DNA from: Pipra filicauda
Lineage: Eukaryota; Chordata; Aves; Passeriformes; Pipridae
Direction of reading: 5' to 3'
NCBI RefSeq assembly: GCF_003945595.2
Contig: NW_024104286.1
Span: 1,544,685-1,608,684 of the forward strand
Length of the DNA: 64,000 nucleotides
Both the position numbers and the translations under genes were made by a program. Shown one piece after another: positions 1 through 12,415 of this stretch. Each line of letters begins with the position of its first letter. Within the stretch, counting starts at the first letter, position 1. The notes beneath the pieces are model-generated. The model was not told the DNA's origin. It worked only from the letters and a program-made list of their open reading frames with translations, and made no database searches.

Positions 1-1519
1 GCAACAGGAATTTTAAAATAATCAGTTTTTTTAATAGTAAGTACATATCCGTGTAAACAGACAGGTATCTGTTCATCTTAACATCCTTTACATCTATATC
101 TTTTAGAAGCTGCAGAGGGGTCTAGCACCCACAAAGAAAGGTTAATATGGCCACAGTTTTACCTAGTGAGCTACTCTGCATTCCTTAATGGCAGAAGATA
201 CTGCCCAAGGCATCTGCTATTACAAACAGAAACTCTGGAAAATAGATAATGAAGTAATTTTTAAAAAAATATATTCCGGTTCACAGAAACAGATACAGTT
301 ACAAGCAAACTCCTTCCGAACAAAGAAATCATATTCAAATTTCAGATGTCATTGTTGCTAAATGTATTTTAATAGAAATACCTAATTGCAATTTGCCTTT
401 AAATTATTACAAACCAATGTTAAATTCTACTGTAATATTATATAACTCAATTTATATTAAATTAAAATAAATTGCAAATGTTTGATGTCAAAACTGTAAA
501 TAAAGCTCAAATACTCAACAGGTAAGTCTTCACTGAAGTACCAAGAACAAGTATTAGGTTTAGAACTAAGTTACCTGAAAGTAGTACCTTTCACTGCCCT
601 TGCAGAGTCTTTGCTCCATAAAGTCACTTAGTGGTGTTTGCTGTAAAGCTGAGAAACTAAATGGGAATTGAAAAAGCAAGACCATTTGTTTTTCCTTCTC
701 ATCTGAGAAAACAAAGCAGAGAAGTTTGAGTTCTACTAGTTCTAAAAGCTTGCATTCTGTTAAGTAGAATGAGTTACCGTATTAGGGTTAATACTTCACT
801 GATATTCTAAGTGTAAACTCTATTTGCATTTACTTGTGTGTACATGTGTGTTTGTGCATGAGTGTGGCTTTAATAAATAGGACATTTTTAAAGGCCACAA
901 TTAAAAACCAGCATCATTTGTCATGTCCTAAATAAAAACTTTAACAGTTGCAATCTAAATAAATGCATGTAAGTCATATAATCACTTAGAAAGTGTGCAG
1001 GCATACAGTGCATCCTCTGAACTAACAAAAAAGTTGTGCCAAATTTAGTGTAAAGGCTATATTTAGCAACATATTTTAACGGCTGTCTACCAATAGAGAT
1101 TGCTTCTGAAAAAACAAACAAAAATACCAGAGCAAAATGAGATTACAAGCACCAATTTAAACCAAGTGTTTATTGACTAAAATCATGATTTAAATCAGTT
1201 CAATAGGTATACCTGGAGTGTCAAGGCAGCAGACACGCAAGTGAACGTACAGAAGGGTTCATAAGGGCCAGGAACACGAGGCATAAAACCCTCCCTCCTT
1301 CCAGTGTGCCTGCCCCCACGCTATCCTTCAGCCCTGCTCAATCTCTGCAAAGCCTGTTAGTGCTCCACAAAACACCATCCCCCACTCACAAAGATTTTTT
1401 TTTTCCCCCCTCTAGGATCCTTGAATAAGAGAACACATACTGTCCTTACTGGAGGACCTGAACTGTGCCCTTCTCTCCTGTAACCCACTGCGTGGGGATG
1501 TCTGTGATGACAGACTCAC

Positions 1520-1542
1520 CTCCCGTTTTGATTTTGCTCTTT
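1520..1542 (-). other. candidate 23-nt micro-exon
   Basis: On the minus strand a pyrimidine-rich tract ending TTCTTCACAG is followed by 23 nt and then a strong donor, GGGAG|GTGAGTCTG. Exon bases would run from 1,542 down to 1,520. The length is not a multiple of three, so if used in a coding region it would shift the frame; in a 5' leader it would be neutral. Acceptor and donor are each good matches to consensus, but a short pair like this can arise by chance in 10 kb. No protein identity can be given. Confidence 0.15.
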
Positions 1543-2201
1543 CTGTGAAGAATAACAGTAAACTTCAAATGCAGTCTTGTGGGTCCATCCAGGACAGCAC
1601 ACAGAAACTAGATCACTTGTGGCAGAGAAACAGCAGGACAATTCTTAGACAAAACACAGTATTTGGTCAGTTTTCTCAGGTGCTTCCCTCCTCATACCCC
1701 AGCATCCTCTCACTCACTTTGGCCCCGTCATCACACAGCGCAGCAAAACAGAAAGCTCGACAGGGACATCCTCGAGAGTCCACTTCACTATATAAATAAA
1801 TAATCTGCTTCCTCTAGACGTGTCTCTCAGGAGGGCAGGATCTTCCTCCGCTGATTAAAAACCAGGAAGACTTTGCAGCCACACAGGCCCAAAGCTTTGT
1901 TTGGAGCTCCCACCTGAACAATAGGCCAACCCCGACTAAGGGTGAACTAAGCGGACATTTCAAAACCTGCAACTGAGTATCCAGATCCATTCAACAGCTT
2001 CCTCCAAAGGAAACTGAGGGACCAAAGTGTGGTGAGGGCCCTCCCAGTGCAAGATTTTGCCTAGGTCACGTTTACCCACAGACTTTATGCTGCTTTGGTA
2101 CACAGAGCTGAGGAGAGGTAGATGAGCACAAGCAAGCACACACAAAAGATGCAAGAAAAATACTGATTTATTACCAAGGGAAACACTTAAAAGATTATTT
2201 T

Positions 2202-2222
2202 ACACACACACACACACACACA
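2202..2222. repeat. (CA)n microsatellite
   Basis: About ten uninterrupted AC units. Likely length-polymorphic; no function inferred. Confidence 0.95.
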
Positions 2223-4585
2223 GAGGCAATTCTCTCTCATATTGATGGGAATATCTTTCTCATAGCAATGGGAAATGGACACATTCAACCATCACACTTA
2301 TCTATGTGTAATTTACTTCCCTTATTTAAGATTTTCTATACTAAGAAATAAAGTTAAAAACTTCCTTCCCTTGCTGTACTTCTGACACTTGCGCTTTTTA
2401 TTTAGTCCAACAGTTTTAAAAGAATGGCACTGGAGCTTCTGCTTACTTTTTCAACACTGGAACACAATGTTAATCAATACAACAGAGGAAGTAAATTGTG
2501 AATAATTGCTTGCATTAATACATTTGCTACGAGTTTTGCCATTCTTCATTTTGCAGACACCAAATTTCTCCCTATAAACACCTCTGTTTCTCCAAAAGCA
2601 GCTGGAAATTAATTATGCTATTTTTATTTTCTTATTAATTCATATGCTATAGTTCTGTAATCAGTGCTGGATCATGCTGCAATTTTGTGTACTTGTTTCA
2701 AAATACATTATGAGCACTTGATGACTGATGTTTAACACAATGTACGAAAGAGAATCTCAAACAAATTAGAGGGAAGAAATACAAATAAAGACACTTTACC
2801 TAAATATGAAAAAGAATCACTCACATACTCAAACAAAAGGTAAACCCTGGAACTCGCAACTTTGTAGCACAGAGCACTCACTGATTAGAACTGAGCCAGG
2901 CAAGAATCTTACACTATTCAAGATGATATTTGAATATAAAGAAGCCTTTTGCAAAGAGGAAGAACATCTAAAGCCAGACGTATCAATGAAGTGGAGGTGA
3001 AAATGTTACTTCTTTCAAAATCTATCATCTCTGACCACTGATTTGCAGTACATCAGAATGCTTTCTTTCCCTAACCAGATAACCAACTTGGGAAGCAAAT
3101 ACACTCAAACAAAATGGCTTATCATCTACCAAATGGCATTCTCACACTTCATGCTCTTCCACCCTCTTCACAATTATGTGAACTCTGCATGTTTCAGCAA
3201 TGTCTCTCTCTGTATTCCCAGCTCTTCCTACATTGCTCATCATCAGGTCAGGGACAGCCTATAAGCTTGTGCGTTGATCACAGAGTACAACAGGTGCCTG
3301 ACCCTGGTAGGGCTATCTGAACATAAATAATTAAGAATAATGTGAAATCTGCAGCTTTCCCGAGGAATTACAGGCCACCAGGCAGCAGACCTGCAAAGGG
3401 GTGCACATTGCTGATGCAGCCCTGGTTTTGGCTTTTTGTTCAGGAATCCAGTTGCACAATTGTAACTGCAGGATTGAGCTCTTTAGATGTTAGGACAAGA
3501 CAAACTGATGTTCCTGTACTTCACCCCATACAGTTTGGAAAAGAAAAATTAAGCATGATGTTGCTAACTATAGTTAAATGTAGGCGTGATGTGGTTCAAA
3601 GACCACTTGCAGAAAGCAAACCAAAACATGGCCAACCACAAAAATGCCTTTTTCATCAACCTGACAAAAAAGAGCAACTTCCTTCCAACTTCTACAGACA
3701 AATTTTAATGCAGAACATCCCAGCATTTTAGCTCCACTGACTTTCACAGAGTTACTTCACACTGAAGAGGACAAAATGCAGTAAGAATTCAAGTTCTCCC
3801 TCACTCCTTCCATTTTCACTCCATGTTTTCTTTATCCAGCTTCATCTCCAAATTTGTTGTGATGTCTCTCTCTTAAATACTGCTTTGACAACCACAGAAA
3901 AATGCATTCTCTCACATACAGAAACAAAAAAACTAGGATTATTTGCTTCATAAAAGAACACACAGGCTGCAGAGGGAAGACATACTATTCTACTACAAGG
4001 GATATAATCCTAACTGTTATCATGTGACATGTTTTCCCCACTGCCATTGCTGGATAACTCTTGATTGTCTAGGACAGGGATACAAATGAAAAACAAACTC
4101 AAAACAAAAAGAGACAACTTCTAACATGGCATAAGCTTAAAAGTCCTTTTGTAGCCCGCAGAAAGAGCATACTGGGGAAAGAACTGAAAGGTACTGGTTG
4201 AAAGCCATCAACCCAACAGCAGTAAAGTACTGCCCAACACTCAGGAGGACAGTGTAGTCACCAATCCTCGACCCAGCTCACCAGAGGCCCAGGACCAGGC
4301 TTAACCCTTCCGTGAATCCTGCAATGGGCCAGCTCAGTCCCCATTAACAGTACTAAGGGAAAGGTCTTTAATGTGTGCACCCAACCCTGCCGTGGGGAAC
4401 TCTGGGTTTCAGAAGCGCAGGATAAAGCCCCTCCTGAGAGCATGGATCGCAGAAACCTTCCTGTCGCTACAGCTGCATAAGAGGAGAGGGACCCCACAGC
4501 CAGGAATGAAGTTCATGTGGTTTCACAGCATCTCAAAGCAGACTCCTCAACAATTCGCTACATGCATATTGCCTTTCAGAAAGAA

Positions 4586-4615
4586 AAAATAATAAATAAA
4601 TAAATAATAAAAAAA
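4586..4615. repeat. (AATA)n / A-rich simple repeat
   Basis: An A-rich run with several AATA tetranucleotide units. Simple low-complexity sequence. Confidence 0.85.
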
Positions 4616-7600
4616 CCCAGGCAGAACACACCAAACAGGCAGAGGGAAGACATCTTCCCGCTTCCCCTCAGAAAGGGGAGGCATAGGCAGGACTTGATAA
4701 GCTTCTTGTCAAGAGAGCTTCCACTTGCATTAAGTTCCATAGATCCCATGTTGTGCAAGTCCACTGAATTATTTTTATCTTTGCTGAATGAGACTCTGCA
4801 ACATTAAGGGTCAATAAAATGCTGCTTCTTATTTTCAGTATTCGCTACATTTTATAAAACCTCTTACATAGAAACATCCACATGGTAGATTTCTGACAAC
4901 AAAAATTCCATGCTTCCTAAGCAACTGATTTTCTTAGTGTAGTCTCACAAAATCCTGTTAACTTTCCTTCCCCTTGCTAAAAATTGAAATTTTGTTGTAC
5001 TAGCTTTCTTTGTGCTCAGATATGCCTGAAGCTAGCTTATTTTCACATGCTGAATTGTCCATGCTCATAAAGACTTGCTATTACATTATGCATTTGTGTG
5101 CTATAAAGGAAAAGGCATGAACACTGGAAAGCACCAAAACCATGCTTTTCCTCTTTGTCAATTCATCTTTTATGCAACCAAATTTATAAATATTAAAAAT
5201 AAAATGCTGCTATCATCATGAGAATACGATTCGATCTACACTCAGACATTAAGTATTCTTTACTCCTCAAATACAGCTCCAATTTTTACATCAAATTTTT
5301 ATTTTCAGTAACAAAACACCAGTGAACAGCAAATCTGAAAATCTTGCACATTTACTGGGTCTAGAAATAAAAGTTCAATAAGTAAGTTACCCTACTTGTC
5401 ACAATACTACCAGAGTGCCAAAGTAGCTGCTTCTGTCAATTCTATGTTTCATAAGAAAATTAGTTGTGATTTTGCACTAAATTATGAATACAAAAAATAA
5501 CTTAATTGTGAAGAACTATTTCGCATGAATCATATTTTAAAAACTTTGCAATGAAAAACCATTCTCTTCCTTTTATCAACTTCACGAAGTAAGTTAGTAT
5601 TAAATAAATGTAAGGGTAATAAATAGTGCAATAAACACAGCAGCTTAAATACCATGTTTACTGGCAAAAACTCTTAAGTAAGCTCTCCTCCTACTTTAGA
5701 CTCTCCTGTCAATAAATATAACTAAGTTACAAGTCAGTAACTTCATACTATTCTGAAGGTAGGATTTTTTTTTTTTTTAAAGCAGCTTTATGAATCAAAG
5801 TTGAGTATTAGCAAAAGATGCCCAACTGGCACAGAATTCAATGAGACTATTCACATCTCAAGACAAGCATTTACCAGGAAAGCTTCAGAGCAGCAGCATA
5901 CACCAAGGGGAAGGACACAAAACTGGAAAGTCAGATGTGGATTTTATTCCATTCCCTGCTAATGCTAACCTGCTAAGTGACTGCAGGCAAGCCTACACTC
6001 TTTCACAGCTTTGTATCTCAGATGCCTAAAACAGGGATAAAAATGATTGTTCCTGGTTTTGAGGTGTGTGATTACAGCACGGCTTATGTACTTCGCCAGA
6101 CAAGACAGAAAGCACATGAATAAGACAATGTCTAGAACTGCCAATTATTAATAATATCATTAGTATTGAGAGAATAGCATGTGCTTTTTTCTCTTCCAAG
6201 CAATGCAACCTAACAACAGCCCACCAAGCCATTCTTAAAGTTGGAGTAATCCTAATGGTGGTTCAGGTTTTATCCCTTCGGAAACTATCAAGAAGGGTGA
6301 CAGCAGAAGGAGTCTTTTGCAAAATTCACCTGTCCACTAATACCACCCTCACCCCATTGCTCTCAGAAACACTGTATCATCACTGATCTTGAAAAAATAA
6401 AAACAAAATAATAAAAAGGAAGTAAGCCCTAATAATCTTTCGACACAAAACAGGATGAAAAAGCTTCTGGTAATGACACCCCAGGAAAGGGGTAGAAGGA
6501 AAAGAAAGAAACTTAATAGTACAGAAGTCAGAAGGTTGACTTTTTCCTATTTCTTCTCAAGAATATTTTGAAATACATACATGATTTCAGTCCAGTTTTA
6601 TAGACTCCTAAGAAAACATAAATTAAGTTTACGATAAGGTAAACCAGCAACTATACTGCTTTAAAACAAACTTAATTCACTCAAGAAAACTGTCCTAATA
6701 TATAGGCACCATATGATTTAACAATACAGGGAAGTACTCTTAGTCTCCATTTGCAGGTGGCAAAGGGACATCTGGCCGTGCTTCTAAGAGCAAAGACCCT
6801 GGAAGCCACCAGCAGGCCACAGCAGTGCTGCTGACTCCACCAGCAGCTGCAGCAGGCCACCCCCATGACAGGGCACAGAAAGCCCGACTTGGGTCCAAAA
6901 TCTGGAGAGTGGCCTCTGGTTTTGACTACATCACTTGCCAGAGTTCAGAAACAGCCTGTGACACACTCAAAATTAAAACCAAAATTTTTGTTCAGTTCCA
7001 ATTTTAATTTATAGCACCTTCCTCTACCAAGGAACAGCCTTCAGATAAAGAGGGAATCCTGAATGCTACACAAGCCATGTACTGTTGAAAGAGAGTCAGT
7101 GTCTCACCTCCCAGGTGTCCAAATTTCACTGCAGGTGCACTTACAAACTTCACACTACAGCAGAGCCTTGCACACCACAGGTCTCGTCTACCTTATTGGC
7201 ACCTTCTTTCCCACCAACACACGTGGCGGAAGAGTAACTCTCCCCAGCTCACTTGGTCAAAATTTCCTCTCCTCATACCACTCTCCTCTCATGCCTATGC
7301 CAGAAGACTGCCCTGCCTCATGCCATGTTGATTGAGCTGCAGAGACACTGTGCATCCTCAGCCTGCAGACCATGAGTGGCAGCAACCTGGAAAAACTTTA
7401 AGCTCTGAATGTGAGCAATTGTATCAGTGAATTTAACAAGAGTTGTCATCTGCTTAAAGATATTCACATGCTTAACAGGATCACAAGCTACAGAACCACT
7501 AATTTACGAACAAAGTGTATTAAGATCATTCTGGATGAACAGGAAAAACATTAGCTAGAAAATAATTGCACAATTACCTCTGATATTTTATGTAGAAAAC

Positions 7601-8621
7601 TGACATTTAATATCTTTAATTATTCACACAACAGTTATGAAAGAGAAAGGTTTTTTTCCTTGAACGGGAAAATAAACATGGTCAAATTCCTCTCCATCCT
7701 CACCATCACTCCTACACTCCTTTCCTAAATAAACCTCCTGCTGAAGCCAATGGAAGCTTTGCAGGCAATGAGCTTACTGCAAGCAGTGCCCAAAAACTCC
7801 AAAGCATCGAGGGCAAGCTTCTTAAATATTCTGAGTTTACCTCAACATGAAAACCAGTCACATTTCTGATAAATTATGTGTCTGCTTGACAAGGTTTATC
7901 AGCTTCTTGTGCCAAGAGGGACAGTAGTATGCAATGAACTTTTGAGACCATGGGCCAATTTCTGAAGCATTCACAAGGCCCCTTTCTAAGCAGCTTCCCC
8001 TTCCAGCTTGTTACACACCACCACTGCCACTGGCACTTGTTAAGCAAGATCAGAACTCAAGTGTCTCTCCTGTACGTCAAGACCGAATTACTAAAACCCA
8101 TTCATGAACAGTTACTTTAGTGAGAACTGTATAATAAAAGAAATCTTCCCTTTTACCAAAATAAAGGCTCCCTAAAGTAAATGGAGGTTTCTAGTAATGG
8201 ACAAATCTAATGAAATCTCTGTTCTCACCTTCACTAGGCACATTATTTTTATTGCCTTTTTTTAAGCTATGAGGAAATGTATTTCTTTTCATCCTCTAAA
8301 GTTTCTATTATGTCTTTTTCGTCAAAAAGATATCCTATCCTTCTTTTCTTTTTTCAAGCCAGTTCAACATCAGGCAAGAACTACATTCAGCATTATGCAC
8401 AAATTCAAGGTCCACTCCTCTTACAGCGTGGGAAGACTACAATCACCACTTCACTTCCAGGATCAATATTCCATGCAACCAAAAGGCTTCATCACATAAA
8501 ACTAAAACCAGATAATGACTGAAGAAGCTACCTGAAGCAAGGTCCCTGAGCTACTCTCATTCAGTACCCTTTACTATCACTCAAAAAAAAAGTCCTTAGC
8601 ACTCACAGCACTCTAATCGGA

Positions 8622-8650
8622 CTCTTACCTGAAAACATAGAAAACTAAGT
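8622..8650 (-). promoter_or_regulatory. recursive-splice-like motif (acceptor fused to donor)
   Basis: Reading the minus strand, a T-rich stretch ends in TATGTTTTCAG and is followed directly by GTAAGAG, giving a juxtaposed 3' and 5' splice site with the junction at 8,629/8,628. This is the layout of recursive splice sites known from long introns of vertebrate neuronal genes and from Drosophila. It fits the idea that this flank is a long first intron transcribed leftwards. It could equally be a chance motif; no exon body is evident next to it. Confidence 0.25.
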
Positions 8651-9838
8651 TCAGAAATCAGTACATTTGTATTCAGCCCTGAACAACATTTTGAAGCCTA
8701 TCTGCCAGTTTTTGAATTTCCAAATGCATTTTTACTTGGAAAAAATTGTTGCACCAATTACTCTACACAGAACACAATCCTTGTCAGTAATGCTATAAAA
8801 CCAAAAGCAATATTCTCCTATGCAACTAGTCTGTCAAAGAATTTCAGTAACTGAATTTGGTGTTTATAGTCTTAAACCTACACATACCAACCTCACTGCA
8901 CACAAAATCCGCATGCCTGAAATTTGGGTGTAAATCTGCAGGAACTGGAGAACAGTAGAATCCTCCCTTCAAACCAACTTCCCACAGTGGTTATCCCAGC
9001 CTTAGGACTAGCTTTGTGGTCATAATATCAGACCAGAACAGCTGCTCCCAACAGCCCCCTTCAAGTCAGCATGTTTGGGACCATCACTTATCCTATGTCT
9101 GCTATACATTGCCTGGAAAAAGTCAAGAGTATGTTATTAATCATTTGCATTTATGAGCACTAAGCTTACCCCAAATGCATGTCTTGTCTTGTTTTTAACT
9201 ATGTACACAATAGTACCAAAAAGAAATGCTACCTCCCACTTCCCCATTTTGGACCAAATGCAGTTCAGTGCCACCACGGGCGATCATATGAGAAATGCTC
9301 CAAATGGCACTCATTTTATGTCCTCTATGAATGTGACCCCAAAAATTTAGAACCTCTTCTTTCAACTTCTACTTCAGCTTAAAAGGTGTCAAACCCTTCA
9401 AACCGTGTCAAAACTTTCCCCAGCATACAGATAAAAAAAAAGTTGTGTACCTGAAAGCTTAGGAATTTAGTCACTAAGATTCATCTTTCAAATTGATTGG
9501 TACCTGCATTAATCAATGCCAAAAGAAAAAACACTAACACAGAAAGAGCATGGAAGGAATTCTAATTAGCTCTCAGTTTATGTGTTAAAACTGAACCGAA
9601 TCCTGTTGCAGTAGCACTACAGTTCTGCTAAACTTCTCACTGATTCTTGACCTCCAGAGTTTTCTAATTACCTATTCTGTTTATATTTTCGTACTTTTCT
9701 ACCACTGAATTTTAAAAGGACTTTACATGCTCATGAAATTTTCGACCTGTGTGTTGCACTTTGCATATTCTAATGCTACTCTGGCTTCAAACTTTTGCCC
9801 TAAGTCAATCAGCTATCTTTACAAAACAAAGTTTAAGG

Positions 9839-9866
9839 AAAAAAAAAAAACAAGAAAAAAAAAACA
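9839..9866. repeat. A-rich low-complexity tract
   Basis: Two A runs separated by CAAG. Simple sequence with no other signal. Confidence 0.9.
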
Positions 9867-10098
9867 AGTGAAGAGAGCTCTGAATATGCACAGCCTTTTA
9901 ATTCCCATGTTACTTGGATGCACCCCTACATACAAACTTTGTAATCTAGCAGTTGCTATGAGCACCCAGCGAAGATGTGTTTTCTGAGGCGCTAAAACCC
10001 AAAAAAACATCTTCCACACAAACAGTGGCAGCATGAGGACCTCTATCTTGTCAACAACAACAGAGTTCTTTTTCCATGTGTACAGTTTACATACTTAC

Positions 10099-10171
10099 CC
10101 AGGAAAGCAAATGGAAATGACAGACAGACGAAGATGAAGCTGTCCCAAAGCCTTTGTCATGTGATAGTGAC
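10099..10171 (-). other. candidate 73-nt 5' exon of the minus-strand gene
   Basis: On the minus strand a T-rich acceptor region ending ACTTTATAG at 10,172 is followed by 73 nt and a donor CTGG|GTAAGTATG whose exon side ends at 10,099. The donor has the full GTAAGT core. One frame is open through the exon, but it has no recognisable motif, so I treat it as a possible untranslated second exon that the alternative first exons in the island could share. It sits just left of the CpG island, where such an exon would be expected. There is no transcript support. Confidence 0.3.
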
Positions 10172-10730
10172 CTATAAAGTATCAAATAAAGGCACATCAT
10201 CAGCACACCATGATTTTACAATATTGTAACTCGCCACAACGCCAACAAGAGGAGAGATCCCAAAACTTGAAACTTGCTCCCTCCTCACCCCCGCCCCAGC
10301 TAAGTTGTCATTAAAACAAGATGACAGTCGCAGGGATCGGTAAGGAGCAAGGAGAAGATGCATCGTGTCTTTAACGGGCATTTGGAGTGGGCAAATGGAG
10401 CAAATCATCTGAGTGTGCATCAGCAGGGTGGGTTATTTTTCCTCTGTCTCTCGCACACACGGATGCATGTTTATGCGCGCACACAGACACATATACGTAC
10501 ACACAGGGATGCATCACGTAATTATTTACATGCACACACAGAGATACTCGCACGTATTATCAAAATAAAAGGCAGAAAGTTGACCACCATCTGCAAGGAG
10601 GCATACATAACAATAACCCCCGGGAACTTCACAAGTCAGCGAGCAATCCCCGCGCGTGGATAAGCCAAACAACGCAAAAATTAACAACAAGAATAAGCCG
10701 CCAGACCGCAGGTACGAGATCCACCCGCGG

Positions 10731-10754
10731 AGACAGACAGACAGACAGACAGAC
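10731..10754. repeat. (GACA)n microsatellite
   Basis: About six AGAC/GACA units at the left edge of the CpG island. Confidence 0.9.
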
Positions 10755-11052
10755 GAGAGGGACGAACGGCAGGCTGCGAGGCTGGAGCACAGTTTCAGGT
10801 AATGCCCGTTCCCCCCCGGCAGAGCCCAGCGGAGCCGCCCGGGGAGCCGCGGCCGCCCGGCCGCCCCTCGGTCACCGCAGCCGGCGGGGAGAGACCCCCG
10901 GCCAACGCGGGGGGAGCGGCGCTCGCAGCCACCGCCCGCCCGCCGCCCACCCCGCCCGTGCAAAGTGTAGGGCCACCGGAATTCGGGCTTCGGGGTGGGG
11001 TGGAAAGAAAAGGTATTAAATATGGAGAAAGACCGCCGTGACCCAGGGTTTT

Positions 11053-11085
11053 CCCGTCTCCCCCCCCCCGCGCCCCCCGCCCCCC
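11053..11085 (-). other. G-quadruplex-capable tract on the minus strand
   Basis: The plus strand has C runs of 3, 10, 6 and about 6 separated by short spacers, so the minus strand has four closely spaced G runs that fit the general quadruplex pattern. It lies in the promoter island, and if transcription starts upstream it would be on the non-template strand. Folding is inferred, not shown. Confidence 0.5.
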
Positions 11086-11160
11086 GTCACCATCAAGTTT
11101 GCATCCTAGTTACAAAATGTCGATCTTGAAGGCTGACAAGACACCGGGAGAGGGGGAGAG

Positions 11161-11215
11161 AGCGAGAGAGAGAGAGTGAGTGAGAGAGAGAGAGAGAGAG
11201 AGAGAAGAGAGAGTC
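11161..11215. repeat. (GA)n purine tract in the CpG island
   Basis: An imperfect GA dinucleotide run with a few GT interruptions. On the minus strand it reads as CT. Tracts of this kind can bind GAGA-type factors and form triplex DNA; neither is shown here. Confidence 0.95.
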
Positions 11216-11690
11216 CATCTTGCTTTGAGGGGGGAGGAGAGGAGCAATAATGCAGCGCATAAATCTCACCCTCCCGGGGGAAAAGTCTCCACAACACCTT
11301 TGGGGGCGGGCGGGTGCGCAGGGAAGGGGCGGCGGCGCGGGGAGAGGGCGCGGGGGGCTCCCCGGCCCTCCCAGCTGCCCTCCCCGGCGGGCTCCGGCGA
11401 GGCAGGCTGGCAGCAAACACCTCCCTGCTGCTCCCCTCCTCCTCCCCGCGGGCCCGGGCGATGATCCCGCTGCTGCCGCCGCCGCTGCCACCGGGGAGGA
11501 GGTGCCGCCGCCGGGAGAGCCACATGGAGACCAGCACCCCGTCCCTGCCCCGGCGGCCGAGCCGGGCCCCTCCGCCGCCCCGCCGGGCTGCGGGACTTGG
11601 ACGTGTCACCAGCAGGACGGGCAATGGTTTCGGCGCCCCAGGCCCGAGTGACCACCGCCGGCCTGGCGGCGCCCCGGCCTCCCCGCACAC

Positions 11691-11768
11691 ACTCACCTCC
11701 GCAGAAAACTTTTAACCGCGGGCCTCCCCCGGAAAAAGTGGCGAATCCGCCCCGCACACGGTTAAAGC
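11691..11768 (-). other. splice donor and possible short alternative first exon
   Basis: The minus strand has GCGGAG|GTGAGTGTG with the last exon base at 11,697. Upstream at about 11,759-11,768 is a weak GCTTTAACC element that might act as a degenerate TATA. The exon start is not defined, so the interval covers donor plus possible promoter only. The donor is close to the ideal vertebrate consensus. Confidence 0.4.
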
Positions 11769-11954
11769 CCCGCGGCCCCCCGGCTCGGCTGGCGGCGAGC
11801 GGGGGAGACCCGGGCACGGTCCTTCCCCGCCCCGGCGGGGAGGGAGGGAGGAGGCAGCAGGCAGGGAGGGAGGGGGCGGGCAGCCGCCTGCCGGTGCCTC
11901 TCGCCCAGCCGCCGTGCATGTCGCCTCGGCGGCTCTCGCATCGCTTCGTTTTAC

Positions 11955-12144
11955 CTTCCTCATTCAGCGGCGGCAGTGGGCTGCCACCGATATTCCTAAC
12001 GCAAACCTGCTGCCGTGCGGCGCCCGGGATTAACGCGACTGCCTCCTTTCCCCTGCCTCCAACCCTTCCTTCCCCGTCCTCCTCCTCCTCCTCGCAAACC
12101 CACACTGGATCGGCTCTCCTCACAGCCATGCAAGTTTCATACAT
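11955..12144 (-). other. candidate alternative first exon with an open ATG frame
   Basis: A minus-strand ATG at 12,144 opens a frame starting MYETCMAVRRADP that stays open to a donor AATGAGGAAG|GTAAAACG at 11,955: 63 codons plus one base. The codons just after the start are not low-complexity, unlike most frames in the island, and the DNA around the ATG is CpG-poor compared with its surroundings. I do not recognise the peptide. Beyond the donor the frame continues into GC-driven proline, glycine and arginine-rich sequence. It may be a real alternative N-terminus, an upstream open reading frame, or chance. Confidence 0.2.
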
Positions 12145-12190
12145 TGCAAATAAACCCGAGAGGAGGAAGAGCGAAGCGGCTGGCGGGGAG

Positions 12191-12191
<1 letters not shown>

Positions 12192-12223
<32 letters not shown>
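12192..12223. repeat. poly(G) run of 32
   Basis: An uninterrupted run of 32 G on the plus strand, preceded by further short G runs. It can form quadruplex structure and is hard to sequence, so its true length is uncertain. It interrupts the GC-rich promoter region just upstream (minus-strand sense) of the ATG at 12,144. Confidence 0.9.
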
Positions 12224-12415
12224 CGAAGAGGAGGAGGGAGGAGGGGGCTGCTTTCTGTAATTTACCAGCGACCCGATCTCGCAGCAGCAAATAACAGCCG
12301 AGCACCCATCCGGCTCCCGGCGGCCGGCAGAGCCCCCACCGAGGCGGCTGCCCCCTCCCCAGGGCGCCCCTCGCCAAGTTTTCTGTCATCGCGACCACCC
12401 AATGTCACAACTTAC

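Larger units (their letters stand above)
1..10098 (-). other. AT-rich presumed intron downstream of a minus-strand CpG-island promoter
   Basis: No open frame here has codon structure, protein motifs or splice-site pairs strong enough to call a coding exon; the frames present are short and interrupted. The DNA is AT-rich with a few simple repeats (CA near 2,202, AATA near 4,586, A-rich near 9,839). Because splice donors in the neighbouring CpG island point leftwards, I infer that this is the first intron, or several 5' introns, of a gene on the minus strand. The weak candidate sites inside it are listed separately. The block from about 1,260 to 2,150 is somewhat richer in GC than its surroundings but shows no recognisable product. 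The alternative is plain intergenic DNA. Confidence 0.45.

Noticed and set aside
568..590. Second recursive-splice-like site (TTTCAG|GTAACT, minus strand)
   Set aside because: The pyrimidine tract is short and the donor half is weak, so it is not distinguishable from chance.
10796..10804. Plus-strand donor-like CAG|GTAATG
   Set aside because: A single isolated match with no matching plus-strand promoter or acceptor; the neighbouring signals are all on the minus strand.
11266..12144. Full 292-codon minus-strand frame
   Set aside because: Only the part up to the donor at 11,955 is kept as a weak candidate. The remainder is GC-driven Gly/Pro/Arg sequence that crosses two splice donors.
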